From Rhizobium sp. Q54 (GTDB taxonomy: Bacteria > Pseudomonadota > Alphaproteobacteria > Micropepsales > Micropepsaceae), in NCBI GenBank assembly GCA_945860165.1, contig CAMAPL010000004.1, positions 110,831 to 174,830 on the forward strand: a DNA stretch of 64,000 nucleotides, written 5' to 3'. The translations under genes were made by a program, and so were the position numbers. The notes under the pieces were generated by a model that was given only the letters and a program-made list of their open reading frames with translations, did not search any database and was not told where the DNA came from. Below, in pieces: positions 38,320 to 47,464 of the stretch. Numbering within the stretch: the first letter of the stretch is position 1; every line of letters begins with the position of its first letter.

Positions 38320-40329
38320 ATGTGGCAAAACCAGAATGCAGGGGCCGCGTTTTCCTTTCATGCAGATCACCTCGTGAGCCACGCGTCTGACATGGGCGGC
38401 CTGACGCCGCATCCGCTGGGTAAACCGGTGGCGCAAAGTGATGGCGCGCCCGCGGGGGGCGACAAATCGCATAAGGGCAAAATTGGGAGCCTGACCCTAG
38501 GGGCGCTGGGGGTGGTGCTCGGCGATATCGGCACCAGCCCGCTTTACGCCCTGAAGGCCACCGTGCTGGCCACCCAGGGCGGCGTTCCCAATCACATCGC
38601 CGTGATGGGTTCGCTTTCGATGATCTTCTGGGCGCTGATCCTGGTGGTGACGGTGAAATACGTCATGATCATCATGCGCGCCGACAATGACGGCGAAGGC
38701 GGCACCCTGGCGCTGGCGGCGCTGGCGCATCGTTCATCGGGGCTGACCCGCCGCACCAAAAACCTGATCGGCATCGGTGCCCTTGTCGGCCTGGCGCTGT
38801 TCTTCGGCGACGGGATGCTGACGCCGGCCATCACCGTGCTGTCGGCGGTAGAGGGTCTCAATGTTGACAGCAACGCGTTCGAGCATCTGATCGTGCCGCT
38901 GGCCCTGGCCATCCTGCTCGGCCTGTTCCTGATCCAGAGCCGCGGCACCCACAGACTGGGAAAATTGTTCGGCCCCTTGATGCTGCTGTGGTTTATCGCG
39001 CTGGGCGGTTTTGGCCTGGCTTCGCTGATCCAGAACCCTTCCATCCTGGCCGCGATAAACCCCTGGTACGCGGTGCTGATGTTCCTCAAAGAACCCTGGG
39101 TGGCGTTTGTGTCGTTGGGCGCGGTAGTTCTGGCCGTGACGGGCTGCGAAGCGCTCTATGCCGATATGGGCCACTTCGGCAGGCGGCCGATCCAGCTGGC
39201 TTGGTTCCTGGTGGCGCTGCCGGCGCTGCTGCTGAATTATTTCGGCCAGGGCGCAGCCCTGCTGCGCAATCCCGCCGATGCCGAACACGCTTTCTTTTCG
39301 GTCGTGCCGCACTGGGCGCATATGCCGATGGTCTTGCTGGCAACCCTGGCCGCAATCATCGCGTCACAAGCGGTGATCACCGGCGTCTTCTCCATGACCC
39401 AACAGGCCGTGCAGCTGGGCCAGCTGCCGCGCATGGAAATCCGTCATACCAGCGCCACCGACTACGGCCAGATTTACGTGCCGCGGATGAACCTGATCCT
39501 GTGCATCGGCGTGGTGCTGATCGTATTGCTCTTCCGGAATTCCGATGCTCTGACTGCCGCTTATGGCATCGCGGTGACGGGCGTAATGGTGATCGACGCC
39601 TTCAATGCCGGCATCGTGGCACGCAGGCAGTGGCGCTGGGCGCCATGGCTGGTGGTCGGGCTGTTCGGCGCCATGGGAGCCAGCGACCTGATCTTCTTCA
39701 TCTCCAACGCCCTAAAAATTCCCGAAGGCGGCTGGCTGCCGTTGCTGATCGCCTTCGCCGTTTTCATCGTGATGGAGACCTGGCGCCGCGGTCGCCGCGT
39801 GCATCTGGAAAAGGTACGCAGCGAATCCATGCCGCTGTCGCTGTTCCTGGAGCGCGCCGACAAGAGCACCACCCGCGTCGCGGGGCTGGGCGTCTTCCTG
39901 TCGTCGCGCACCGATATCGTGCCCGGCGCCCTGCTGCACAATCTCAAGCACAACAAGGTGCTGCATGAGCGGGTGGTGATCGTGAATGTGGTGGTCGAGG
40001 ACGCGCCGTTTGTCGCGGCCGCTCAGCGCCTTGAAGTCGAAAAGCTCGGCAAGGGCTTCTACACCGTCAAGATTCACCATGGTTTCTACGAGACGCCGGA
40101 CGTCCCCCGGGCGCTGGAAGATGCCCGCCGCTTCGGGCTGGCTCTGGATGTGGATACCGCGACCTTCTTTATCGGCCGCGAGACATTGGTGCCGGCAGAA
40201 CGGTCCGAGCTGAGCGTCTGGCGCAACCGCCTCTATCGCGCCATCGCCGGCGCGGCGCTGTCGCCCGCGCGCTTCTATCACCTGCCGACCAATCGCGTGG
40301 TCGAGCTGGGAACCCAAGTTTCAATCTAA
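38320..40329 (+). CDS. kup: Kup-type potassium uptake protein
   Basis: 669-residue KUP/HAK transporter, about 12 membrane helices and a cytoplasmic tail. Signature GVVLGDIGTSPLYALKA near residue 70, LFFGDGMLTPAITVLSAVEG, and the conserved GCEALYADMGHFGRRPIQ. Takes up potassium by proton symport. The 70 residues before the first helix are longer than usual, so the start may be ATG 38392. Its last 9 bases overlap the convergent methyltransferase gene. Confidence 0.95.
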   Translation: MWQNQNAGAAFSFHADHLVSHASDMGGLTPHPLGKPVAQSDGAPAGGDKSHKGKIGSLTLGALGVVLGDIGTSPLYALKATVLATQGGVPNHIAVMGSLSMIFWALILVVTVKYVMIIMRADNDGEGGTLALAALAHRSSGLTRRTKNLIGIGALVGLALFFGDGMLTPAITVLSAVEGLNVDSNAFEHLIVPLALAILLGLFLIQSRGTHRLGKLFGPLMLLWFIALGGFGLASLIQNPSILAAINPWYAVLMFLKEPWVAFVSLGAVVLAVTGCEALYADMGHFGRRPIQLAWFLVALPALLLNYFGQGAALLRNPADAEHAFFSVVPHWAHMPMVLLATLAAIIASQAVITGVFSMTQQAVQLGQLPRMEIRHTSATDYGQIYVPRMNLILCIGVVLIVLLFRNSDALTAAYGIAVTGVMVIDAFNAGIVARRQWRWAPWLVVGLFGAMGASDLIFFISNALKIPEGGWLPLLIAFAVFIVMETWRRGRRVHLEKVRSESMPLSLFLERADKSTTRVAGLGVFLSSRTDIVPGALLHNLKHNKVLHERVVIVNVVVEDAPFVAAAQRLEVEKLGKGFYTVKIHHGFYETPDVPRALEDARRFGLALDVDTATFFIGRETLVPAERSELSVWRNRLYRAIAGAALSPARFYHLPTNRVVELGTQVSI

Positions 40330-41490
40330 AGCGTAGACCAGCACCTTAAGATAGGCTGATTCCGGCAGCAACGGATGTACCGGATGATCCGCGCCTGCGC
40401 CCGCCTGCCGTAACAGGGCGGCGCGGCGCCCGGCACGCAGCAGGCCCTGCGCGCATTCCGCCGCGAAACGTTCGGGCGGGATATTATGCGAGCAGGAGGC
40501 GATCAGCAGAAAGCCGCCCGGCGCCGTGACATCGGCCGCCCGGCGCGCCAGCTTGCGATAAGCCTTGGCCCCCGGCTCCAGGTCTTTCTTGGATTTCACA
40601 AAGGGCGGCGGATCGGCCACCACGATGTCGAATTTTTCGGCGGCGGTTTTTAGCCGTTCCAGTTCCTCGAACACATCGGCTTTCACCGCCTGAATGGAAA
40701 CGCCGTTGGCGCGGGCGCTTTCTTCGGCCAGCGCCAACGCCGGCGCAGAGGAATCCAGGCAGACAACTTCCTTGGCGCCCGCTTTTGCGGCGGCGATGCC
40801 GAAACCACCGGTATAGGAATAGGCGTCCAGCACGCTCTTGCCCTTGGCGAGGGTGGCGATGAAGGCGCGGTTGTCGCGCTGGTCGTAGTACCAGCCTGTC
40901 TTCTGGCCTTCCTGAAGATCGGCGATATAGCGCACGCCATTTTCTTCCACCGCGATACGGTGGCCTTCGCCCTTGGCCATCTTCACATAGGGGTCGAGGC
41001 CTTCGAGCGACCGGCTGGGAGAGTCGGCGCGCAGCAGGACCGTCCTAGGCTTAAGCACCTGCTCCAGCGCCATCATGATCGCTTCCTGCTGCTTCTCCAT
41101 GCCGGCGGTGCCGATCTGCACCGTCAGCGTGTCGTCGAAACGGTCAATCACCAGACCCGGCACGCCATCACCTTCGGCGTGGAACAGCCGATAGAAAGGT
41201 TTGTCATAAAAGGCTTCGCGCAGCGTCAGGGCACGCTTGAGCCGTTCCGCGAAGAACGCAGCATCAATCGCCACATCGCATTCCTCGGCCAACAGCCGAA
41301 CCGCGATCAGGCTCTTGGGATTGAAATAGCCGGTGCCAAAGGCGCGGCCATCCTCGCCCCGCACATTGACCACCGCGCCGGGGGCGATGGATTTGGCAAC
41401 TTCATCCATGCGAATTTCGTTGGAGAAAATCCAGGGCGAGCCGCCGCGGGCGCGGCGACCTTTGGGCAATATGATAGTTTTGCGTGACAT
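40321..41490 (-). CDS. Class I rRNA methyltransferase, RlmI-like
   Basis: 389 residues. The N-terminal PUA-type domain (GRRARGGSPWIFSNEIRM) binds RNA. The Rossmann domain has SYTGGFGIAAAKAGAKEVVCLD, the catalytic-type ADPPPFVKSKKDL and the Cys in LLIASCSHNIP. It resembles RlmI, which makes m5C1962 in 23S rRNA. Exact target inferred from family. Starts ATG 41490, divergent from the 99-residue gene, with 82 bases between starts. Confidence 0.9.
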   Translation of the reverse strand: MSRKTIILPKGRRARGGSPWIFSNEIRMDEVAKSIAPGAVVNVRGEDGRAFGTGYFNPKSLIAVRLLAEECDVAIDAAFFAERLKRALTLREAFYDKPFYRLFHAEGDGVPGLVIDRFDDTLTVQIGTAGMEKQQEAIMMALEQVLKPRTVLLRADSPSRSLEGLDPYVKMAKGEGHRIAVEENGVRYIADLQEGQKTGWYYDQRDNRAFIATLAKGKSVLDAYSYTGGFGIAAAKAGAKEVVCLDSSAPALALAEESARANGVSIQAVKADVFEELERLKTAAEKFDIVVADPPPFVKSKKDLEPGAKAYRKLARRAADVTAPGGFLLIASCSHNIPPERFAAECAQGLLRAGRRAALLRQAGAGADHPVHPLLPESAYLKVLVYALD

Positions 41491-41572
41491 GTTGGCGAGA
41501 CATCTACAGCCCTCTTGCGCACCCGTCTATGGCATCCTTAGATGCCGATTAAACCGCAGGAGGAACAAGACC

Positions 41573-41872
41573 ATGGCCGTGGACGGAAAGTGGGAAATCG
41601 CCATCAATTCGCCGATGGGCGCGCAAAAAGCCACGCTGGACCTCGCCACCAGCGGCGACACGTTGACCGGCACGCAGGCCGCCGCCCAGGGGTCCGGCCC
41701 GCTGGAAAACGGCAAGGTGGATGGCAACAACCTGACCTGGTCGGCCAAGATCAGCTCGCCCATGCCCATGACGCTGGATTTCGCCGGCACGGTGGACGGC
41801 GACAAACTGTCCGGCAGCGTCAAGGCCGGCTCGTTCGGCTCATTCCCCTTCACGGGCAACCGCAGCGCCTGA
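41573..41872 (+). CDS. Small beta-rich protein, unknown
   Basis: 99 residues from ATG 41573, with a strong ribosome site (CAGGAGGAA). Gly/Ser/Thr-rich, with alternating strand pattern: DGKWEIAINSPMGAQKATLD, SGDTLTGTQAA, GKVDGNNLTWSAKI, GTVDGDKLSGSVKAGSFG. No signal peptide or cysteine. It probably forms a single small beta sandwich or barrel. Proteins of this look recur in alphaproteobacteria without a named function. Confidence 0.8.
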   Translation: MAVDGKWEIAINSPMGAQKATLDLATSGDTLTGTQAAAQGSGPLENGKVDGNNLTWSAKISSPMPMTLDFAGTVDGDKLSGSVKAGSFGSFPFTGNRSA

Positions 41873-41946
41873 TATAGTTTACGCGTTCCGCGAGGGGCAG
41901 CCGCCGCAACAGCCGGCTGCCCCTTTTGCGTTTGGAAAGCTGCACC

Positions 41947-42591
41947 ATGTCGATCCACAAAGAAGGCTATCCCTTTATCGCCCTGTTCGCGGGCGTGAAC
42001 CTGCTTGCCTTCCTGTTCTCCGCCTGGATCGGCTGCGCATTGCTGCCCATCACCATCTGGTGCATCGCGTTTTTCCGCGACCCTGAGCGCACCGTGCCCG
42101 ATGTCGCGGGCCTGATCATCTGCCCCGCCGACGGCAAGCTGCTGCCCATCATCGACGCGGTGCCGCCCGCCGAACTGGACATGGGCGATGCCCCGCGCAA
42201 GCGCCTTTCGATCTTCATGAACGTCTTCAACGTGCATGTGAACCGCAATCCGGTCTCCGGCACGGTGGTCGCCAAGTCGTACCGCCCGGGCAAGTTCTTC
42301 AATGCCTCGTTCGACAAGGCCAGCATTCACAACGAGCGCATGTCGATCCGGCTGCGCCCGGAAGGCGATGATGGCGCGCGCGATCTCGCGGTTGTGCAGA
42401 TCGCCGGTCTGGTGGCGCGTCGCATCGTCTGCGACCTGACGCAAGGCCAAAGCGTGAAGCGGGGGGCACGGTTCGGCATCATCCGCTTCGGCAGCCGGGT
42501 CGATGTCTATCTGCCGCAGGGCACCGAAATTCTGGTGACGCCCGGCATCACCACCGTTGCGGGCGAAACTGTGCTGGCGCGGTTCGTTTAA
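41947..42591 (+). CDS. psd: Phosphatidylserine decarboxylase proenzyme
   Basis: Makes phosphatidylethanolamine. 214 residues from ATG 41947 (MSIHKEGYPFIALFAGVN), the short bacterial form. N-terminal hydrophobic anchor, then FFRDPERTVP and NVFNVHVNRNPVSGTV. Self-cleavage occurs at the Gly-Ser in IIRFGSRVDVYLPQG, forming the pyruvoyl cofactor. pssA follows after 1 base, so substrate synthesis and use are encoded together. Confidence 0.95.
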   Translation: MSIHKEGYPFIALFAGVNLLAFLFSAWIGCALLPITIWCIAFFRDPERTVPDVAGLIICPADGKLLPIIDAVPPAELDMGDAPRKRLSIFMNVFNVHVNRNPVSGTVVAKSYRPGKFFNASFDKASIHNERMSIRLRPEGDDGARDLAVVQIAGLVARRIVCDLTQGQSVKRGARFGIIRFGSRVDVYLPQGTEILVTPGITTVAGETVLARFV

Positions 42592-42592
42592 A

Positions 42593-43423
42593 ATGAATCT
42601 GGACCAGCCCGACCGCATTTCCGGCCGCAAGCGCGCCCGCCAGATCGTGGCGGCGCGGCTGGAGCGGCTGGAAGATATTTCCATCGGCAAGCTGGTGCCC
42701 AGTTCCATTACCTTGCTGGCACTGGCATCGGGCATTACCGCCATCCGCTTTGCCATCGACGGCAAGTGGGAAATCGCGGTCAGCTTCGTCATCTGCGCCG
42801 GCATTCTGGACATGCTGGACGGGCGCGCCGCGCGGATGCTGGGCGCGGACAGCCGCTTTGGCGCACAGCTGGACAGCCTGGCCGACCTCGTCAGCTTCGG
42901 CGTCGCGCCGGGCATCATCATGTACCGCTGGAGCCTGGAACAGCTGGACCATCTGGGCTGGATCGCAGCCCTGATCTTCTGCGCCTGCGGCGCCATCCGC
43001 CTGGCGCGCTTCAATGTCGAAAGCGTGCGCGACGAAGGCGCCACCAAGGGCAATCCCTATTTCACCGGCCTGCCCACGCCGGCGGCCGCCTGCATGGTGC
43101 TGCTGCCGCTGCTGGTCTCGTTCCAGTGGAACGATCCGGTGATAAAGCATGCCTGGGTGTCGCTGATAATTCTTTTGGTGACGTCGGTACTGATGGTCAG
43201 CCGCCTGCCCACACCGTCGATCAAATATATGAAGCTGCAGCGCCAGCACCGCATTCTGGCAGGCATCGTTTTCGCAGCTCTGGCGGCGGCGCTGTTCGCC
43301 TGGCCCTGGGCGACCATGACCATCGGCCTGCTGGTCTATGTCGCGTCGATCCCGTTCGCGATCTTCACGCACCATCCGCGCTATGTCGCAAAGCGCGCCT
43401 CCCGCGCGAACGAACCCTTCTAG
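42593..43423 (+). CDS. pssA: CDP-diacylglycerol--serine O-phosphatidyltransferase
   Basis: Forms phosphatidylserine from CDP-diacylglycerol and serine. 276 residues from ATG 42593 (MNLDQPDRISGRKRARQIVA). CDP-alcohol phosphotransferase signature DGRAAR-x8-G-x3-D-x3-D in MLDGRAARMLGADSR followed by FGAQLDSLADLVSFG. About eight membrane helices. Sits directly behind psd. Confidence 0.95.
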   Translation: MNLDQPDRISGRKRARQIVAARLERLEDISIGKLVPSSITLLALASGITAIRFAIDGKWEIAVSFVICAGILDMLDGRAARMLGADSRFGAQLDSLADLVSFGVAPGIIMYRWSLEQLDHLGWIAALIFCACGAIRLARFNVESVRDEGATKGNPYFTGLPTPAAACMVLLPLLVSFQWNDPVIKHAWVSLIILLVTSVLMVSRLPTPSIKYMKLQRQHRILAGIVFAALAAALFAWPWATMTIGLLVYVASIPFAIFTHHPRYVAKRASRANEPF

Positions 43424-43507
43424 TCACACATTCTGAAACGCCCATACGCGCCACGCGGCAAAGCCACGCAACGCGTTGGGGCAAACTGAAAATTCTTTGG
43501 GAGACCC

Positions 43508-43602
43508 CGGCCCACCCCCCAACTTCGTGCGCGAAGCGCACAAGAGGGGGAGTTGGTTTCAGCGTGCCAAGCGAAGCTTGGCGAAAGCTGAAACCGGAGG
43601 GG
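43508..43602. repeat. Hairpin repeat related to family C
   Basis: Two nested hairpins: CAACTTCGTGCGCGAAGCGCA and, further on, GGTTTCAGC (43555-43563) with GCTGAAACC (43587-43595) around CCAAGCGAAGCTTGG. Same build as family C (conserved outer arms, changeable inner hairpin) but different arms. Lies between convergent pssA and the WHGE gene. Confidence 0.55.
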
Positions 43603-43603
43603 G

Positions 43604-44192
43604 CTACTTAGCCGGAGGCGCGAACCCGCCCATCAGACGCGGACGGAAAGGCGCCGCCTCGCTCGGGTTGTACTGGAAGCTCTGATTGTATTTGTTGTAG
43701 GTCGGGCCGTTTTCCTGGTTGCCGCTCTGGCCGAAGTGCAGCTGGCCGAAACCACCGCCGCCGCCTGCGGGATCACCGCCGACGCCGCCGCTCCAGCCGC
43801 CACGGTCGACCTGCAGGCCGGCCATTTCGTCGAAGTCATCTGGCGGCGGGCCATAGGCCGCGCCTTCTTCGTAATAGCCGCCGCCCTGCGGGGGGGCCAT
43901 AAGCGGCAGGGCCCATGTTGGGCGCCACGCGCCATTCGCCGTGCCATTCGCCGTGCCATTCGCTCTGCCAACGGCCGGCCGAGCCATAATCATAGTAGTT
44001 GCTCTGGCGTGCCGCCACGCGGCGCACAACTTTGCGGGCCCTGCTGCGCTGAACCGGCTTGGCTTTCGCCTTTTCTGCACAGGCGCAGATGCCGCCGCTG
44101 CCATCGGCCCAGGCCGGGGCCGTCGCCAAAGCTGTGATGGAAACCAACGCGCTGCTCAGCAAAATGCCGGCCGTGAAAACAGATACCCTCAT
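43604..44192 (-). pseudogene. Exported WHGE-repeat protein, frameshifted at a C7 tract
   Basis: Start ATG 44192 (MRVSVFTAGILLSSALVSIT), signal peptide cut after APAWA. The mature part is basic, then contains a 12-base tandem encoding GEWHGEWHGEW (43930-43965). At seven C on the coding strand (43890-43896) the frame breaks. With six C it continues YGPPQGGGYYEEGAAYGPPP and ends GQSGNQENGPTYNKY and FRPRLMGGFAPPAK, a Gly/Tyr/Gln-rich low-complexity tail. No function is known; composition suggests an exported structural or surface protein. Confidence 0.72.
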
Positions 44193-44270
44193 AGCACTCT
44201 CCTTCAAACTTTGAAGCGTGTCGCGGGGCATGCGATCGCGTGTACTGATATGGGACGTTCTAAACTGGGA

Positions 44271-44302
44271 CAGTCGCCTGTGCGAGCGGCGACTGTATTT
44301 TT
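44271..44302 (+). terminator. Terminator-like hairpin with no plus-strand gene upstream
   Basis: CAGTCGCC (44271-44278) and GGCGACTG (44288-44295) form a perfect 8-base stem, followed by TATTTTT. Only the oppositely oriented WHGE gene lies before it, so it could end a short untranslated RNA or act as an attenuator in the leader of the transglutaminase gene. Confidence 0.5.
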
Positions 44303-44399
44303 GGTTAATTTTTGAAGGCGGATTTTAGAAAAGGTTCCCGTTTGCAAAGCCGGCTTTAATAACTGGGGCGGCAAAATCGGCGCGATCACCGGGACTTTC

Positions 44400-45083
44400 A
44401 TGACAGCCGACAACCCCATATGGGCGCCCGACGCCGACGCAGAAGCGCATCGCGAGAGCCGCATCAATCTCGCCTTGCTGCGCGGCGTGCTGGAAAATCT
44501 GCGCAGCAACCGCAAAACGATTCCGCTGTTCGCGCTGGCCGTGGCGGTGATGTTCGTTTCCCCAATGACGAAGTTCGAGAGAGACATTGCCGCTTACGCG
44601 GTGGTGAGCTTTCCGCCGGGCCGCCCGATGCTGGCGGGCGCGATGGAATTGATGCATCGCATTCACAAGGATTTCCGCTACGACACCACCGTCACCGACG
44701 CCAGCACGCCGGTGGACCGGGTGTTCGAAATCCGCGCCGTCGTCTGCCAGGATCTGGCGCATGCCGGCATCGCGGCGATGCGCAGCCTGGGGCTGCCCGC
44801 CCGTTATGTCTCGGGCTATCTGCTGAATCAGCCGCCGCCGGGCATGACGCGCATGCTGGGTGCCGATGCCAGCCATGCCTGGTTCAGCGTCTAGTCACCG
44901 CCCTTCGGCTGGGTCGATCTGGACCCCACCAACAATGTGCTGGTCAGCGAAACCCATGTCACCTCGTCCTGGGGCCGCGGCTATGGCGATGTCGCGCCGG
45001 TGGCGGGCATCATCTTGGGCGGCCATGACCATGTCGTGGATGTGGGCGTTGACGAGATTTCGGTGGATCCGGTTGCCCCCTAG
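44400..45083 (+). pseudogene. Transglutaminase-like protein with in-frame TAG
   Basis: Cysteine-peptidase/transglutaminase fold: Cys in RAVVCQDLAHAGIAAMRSLG, His in ADASHAWFSV, Asp in GWVDLDPTNN. TAG (44892-44894) follows WFSV, where relatives have Tyr; the same frame then continues SPPFGWVDLDPTNNVLV to a final stop at 45081-45083, so TAC-to-TAG is the simplest change. The stop falls between the His and Asp of the triad. The N-terminal 65 residues (including TIPLFALAVAVMFVS) do not match the usual transglutaminase N-terminal domain, so the 5' part may also be rearranged. Confidence 0.8.
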
Positions 45084-45125
45084 GGCAGGCCGCGATAAAG
45101 CAAAGCCGCCAATCCCGGGCCTTCC

Positions 45126-45845
45126 ATGACGCCTTCCCTGATTCTCGTTATTGCGCTGGCCGCATCCGCCGCGACCATGATCGGCGGCCTGCTGGCGCTG
45201 AAGCTGGCCGACAAGCTGCCGCTGGTGATGGCGTTCAGCGCGGGCGCGGTGATCGGCGTGGCGTTTTTCGACCTGGCACCGGAGGCGCTGGAAGCGGGTG
45301 CCGGCATTTATCATCCCGCACAGTTGCTGGCGATCGCGGCGCTGGGCTTCTTCTTATATACGCTGCTGGACCGCGCCGTGGCGCGGCACAATTGCCAGGG
45401 CCAGGTCAATCCGGCGCGCGGCATGGTCGGCGCCGCCAGTTTCTCGGCTCACAGCATGATGGACGGCTTTGCCATGGGCATCGCCTTTCAGCACTCGCAC
45501 GAAGTCGGACTGATCGTCGCCGCCGCGGTGCTGGCGCATGATTTCGCCGACGGCCTCAACACCGTGAATGTGGTGATGCGCAACGGCGGCTCGCGGAATT
45601 TCGCGCTGCGCTGGCTGGCGGTGGATGCGGCCGCGCCGATGCTGGGCGCCATCGCCAGTCTGTTCACGCACCCCGATCCGGGTGTGCTGGCGGTGTTGCT
45701 GGCGCTTTTCTGCGGCTTCTTCCTGCACGTCGGCGCCAGCGGGCTTTTACCCGAAAGCCACCGCGCAAGACCGCGTGCCTCAACAACGATATCGACTCTG
45801 GCGGGCGCTGGATTCTTGTACCTCGTGACGGCGCTAGTGCACTAA
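45126..45845 (+). CDS. ZIP-family metal transporter
   Basis: 239 residues, eight hydrophobic helices. The metal pathway is in AHSMMDGFAMGIAFQHSHEVG (helix 4) and AAVLAHDFADGLNTVNVV (helix 5), matching ZIP proteins that import zinc or other divalent metals. Helix 8 ends ALVH. Substrate is not decided by sequence. Placed 42 bases after the broken transglutaminase. Confidence 0.9.
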   Translation: MTPSLILVIALAASAATMIGGLLALKLADKLPLVMAFSAGAVIGVAFFDLAPEALEAGAGIYHPAQLLAIAALGFFLYTLLDRAVARHNCQGQVNPARGMVGAASFSAHSMMDGFAMGIAFQHSHEVGLIVAAAVLAHDFADGLNTVNVVMRNGGSRNFALRWLAVDAAAPMLGAIASLFTHPDPGVLAVLLALFCGFFLHVGASGLLPESHRARPRASTTISTLAGAGFLYLVTALVH

Positions 45846-45850
45846 ACCCA

Positions 45851-45940
45851 CTTCACCATAGGCAGCCTTGAGCCGCCCATCCCATGCGCGAAGCGCGATA
45901 AGGAAGTTAGATGTCCGGGTTAAACCCGGCCATGGTGAGA
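45851..45940. repeat. Dispersed palindromic repeat, family A, copy 3
   Basis: CTTCACCATAGGCAGCCTTGAG-CCGCCCATCC, then CCGGGTTAAACCCGG and CCATGGTGA. Same block order as the other copies, here between the convergent ZIP and dehydrogenase genes. Confidence 0.72.
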
Positions 45941-46858
45941 TTACTTAATTTCCGTCAACAACGGCTTGCCCGCAAAATGCGCGTCAAGATTGTCCAGCAC
46001 CAGCTGGCTCATGGCGCGGCGGGTTTCGTGCGTAGCGCTGCCGACATGGGGCTGCGCCACCACATTGTCCATGGCGAAGAATTCCGTCGGCACCGTCGGC
46101 TCGTTGACGAACACGTCCAGGCCCGCACCGCCGACCTTGCCCGCCTTCAGGGCGTCCAGCAGCGCATCTTCATCCACCACCGCGCCGCGCGCGACGTTGA
46201 CCAGAATGCCGGTCGGGCCCAGCGCTTCGATCACAGCCTTGCTGACGATCTTATGGGTCTGGGGTGTCGAAGGGATAATCACGATCAGGAAGTCGCTGTT
46301 CTTCGCCAGCTCCACCAGGTCGGGATAGTGCTTCCAGCTCACATCCTTCACGGGATTGCGGCTGTGATAGGAGACCGTGTTGTTCATCGCTTCGGCGCGT
46401 TTGCCGATTTCCTTGCCGATGCGGCCCATGCCCAGAATGCCGACGCGCTTGCCGCTGGCCTTCTGCGCCAGGGGGTAGTCGCCTTCCTTGAGCCAGCGCC
46501 CGGCGCGCACATACGCGTCCGACGCCACCAGGCGGCGCGCGGTCATGATCATCAAACCGATGGCGAGGTCCGCGACGTCGTCATTCAGCACATCAGGCGT
46601 GTTGGTGACAGGAATGCCCTTGGTGCGGGCGTATTCCACCGGAATGCCGTCATAGCCGACGCTGGCCGAGGCAATGATTTCCAGCTTGGGCATGCGGTCG
46701 ATCATGTCCGGCGGCGGGCCGGAATGACCATTGGTGACGGCGCCGCGCACAATGCCGGCCACCTTGTCAAAATCCGCCTTGTCGTGAAGACGGTAACGCG
46801 CCGCCAGTTCCTTCTGGACTTCGGGACGCAACTGCACCAACTGCAAAATATCGATCAT
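45941..46858 (-). CDS. D-isomer 2-hydroxyacid dehydrogenase (GhrA/GhrB-like)
   Basis: 305 residues. NAD(P) motif GILGMGRIGKEIGKRAEAM. Catalytic Arg in VARGAVVDEDALLDAL, Glu in GLDVFVNEPTVP and His in NVVAQPHVGSATHETR. Reduces glyoxylate, hydroxypyruvate or 2-ketogluconate in this family; the nearby sugar-acid genes favour hydroxypyruvate or ketogluconate (inference). The SRPBCC-type gene lies 11 bases before its start on the same strand. Confidence 0.92.
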   Translation of the reverse strand: MIDILQLVQLRPEVQKELAARYRLHDKADFDKVAGIVRGAVTNGHSGPPPDMIDRMPKLEIIASASVGYDGIPVEYARTKGIPVTNTPDVLNDDVADLAIGLMIMTARRLVASDAYVRAGRWLKEGDYPLAQKASGKRVGILGMGRIGKEIGKRAEAMNNTVSYHSRNPVKDVSWKHYPDLVELAKNSDFLIVIIPSTPQTHKIVSKAVIEALGPTGILVNVARGAVVDEDALLDALKAGKVGGAGLDVFVNEPTVPTEFFAMDNVVAQPHVGSATHETRRAMSQLVLDNLDAHFAGKPLLTEIK

Positions 46859-46869
46859 GTTCTCTTCTC

Positions 46870-47376
46870 TTACGGGGCTTCCGCCATGGCTTTCATATTG
46901 TCGAGGGCTTCGCTGAAACGCTTGGTACGCATCTCGCGATTGGCCAGCTTGGCTTCCGCCGTGCCCAGCGGCGCCTGATCATACAGCAGGGTGTAGACGA
47001 TCTTGGTCTTGCGGCCACGGTCCAGCGGCTCCACCGCCAGCGTGCCGTGATAATAGATCGGCGAGCCGGGCTGAATGTCCGATGGCTGCTGGCCATACGT
47101 ATAAGAATACGGTGTCTGCGCCACGATGATCTCGTCGGTCTTGCCGTTCAGGCGGCGATTGGTGCCGACGCTGAGCTGGTTGCCCGAGGTCACCTGACAG
47201 GTGACTTTCAGCCAGGTGGCGATGGCGCAATAGGGCCCGATCTTCGCCCAGGTCTGGTCCGGCTTGCGGTCCACCACCTTTTCCAGCAGGATCACATTCC
47301 ATTCTGGCGCAGCCTGCGCCGTGCCCGACAGCAGCATCAGCGATATTGCTGCGCTTGCGAGAAACCCTGTTTTCAT
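46870..47376 (-). CDS. Exported SRPBCC-like protein
   Basis: 168 residues from ATG 47376, signal peptide MKTGFLASAAISLMLLSGTA. The frame is open to 48045, but that part is the antisense of the next gene. The mature domain has VVDRKPDQTWAKIGPYCAIA and KTDEIIVAQTPYSYTYGQQP, then EPLDRGRKTKIVYTLLYDQA: a polyketide cyclase/START-like helix-grip fold with a large pocket. Ligand unknown. Divergent from the binding protein. Confidence 0.78.
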   Translation of the reverse strand: MKTGFLASAAISLMLLSGTAQAAPEWNVILLEKVVDRKPDQTWAKIGPYCAIATWLKVTCQVTSGNQLSVGTNRRLNGKTDEIIVAQTPYSYTYGQQPSDIQPGSPIYYHGTLAVEPLDRGRKTKIVYTLLYDQAPLGTAEAKLANREMRTKRFSEALDNMKAMAEAP

Positions 47377-47464
47377 GCCCTGCCCCTTCGCTTTCCGCAC
47401 TCTTTTATCTCTGATAAAACGCATGCGCGCCGCACGCAACAACACATAAGCGGCTGGGGTCCGC

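Noticed and set aside
43930..43965. Short tandem repeats considered as a CRISPR array
   Set aside because: 12-base units without spacers, in frame with the WHGE protein; it is a coding micro-repeat.
44258..44335. Possible third Irr-box before the transglutaminase gene (TTCTAAA at 44259, TTTAGAA at 44323)
   Set aside because: Each is a half site; the partner half is absent at the required 3-base spacing.
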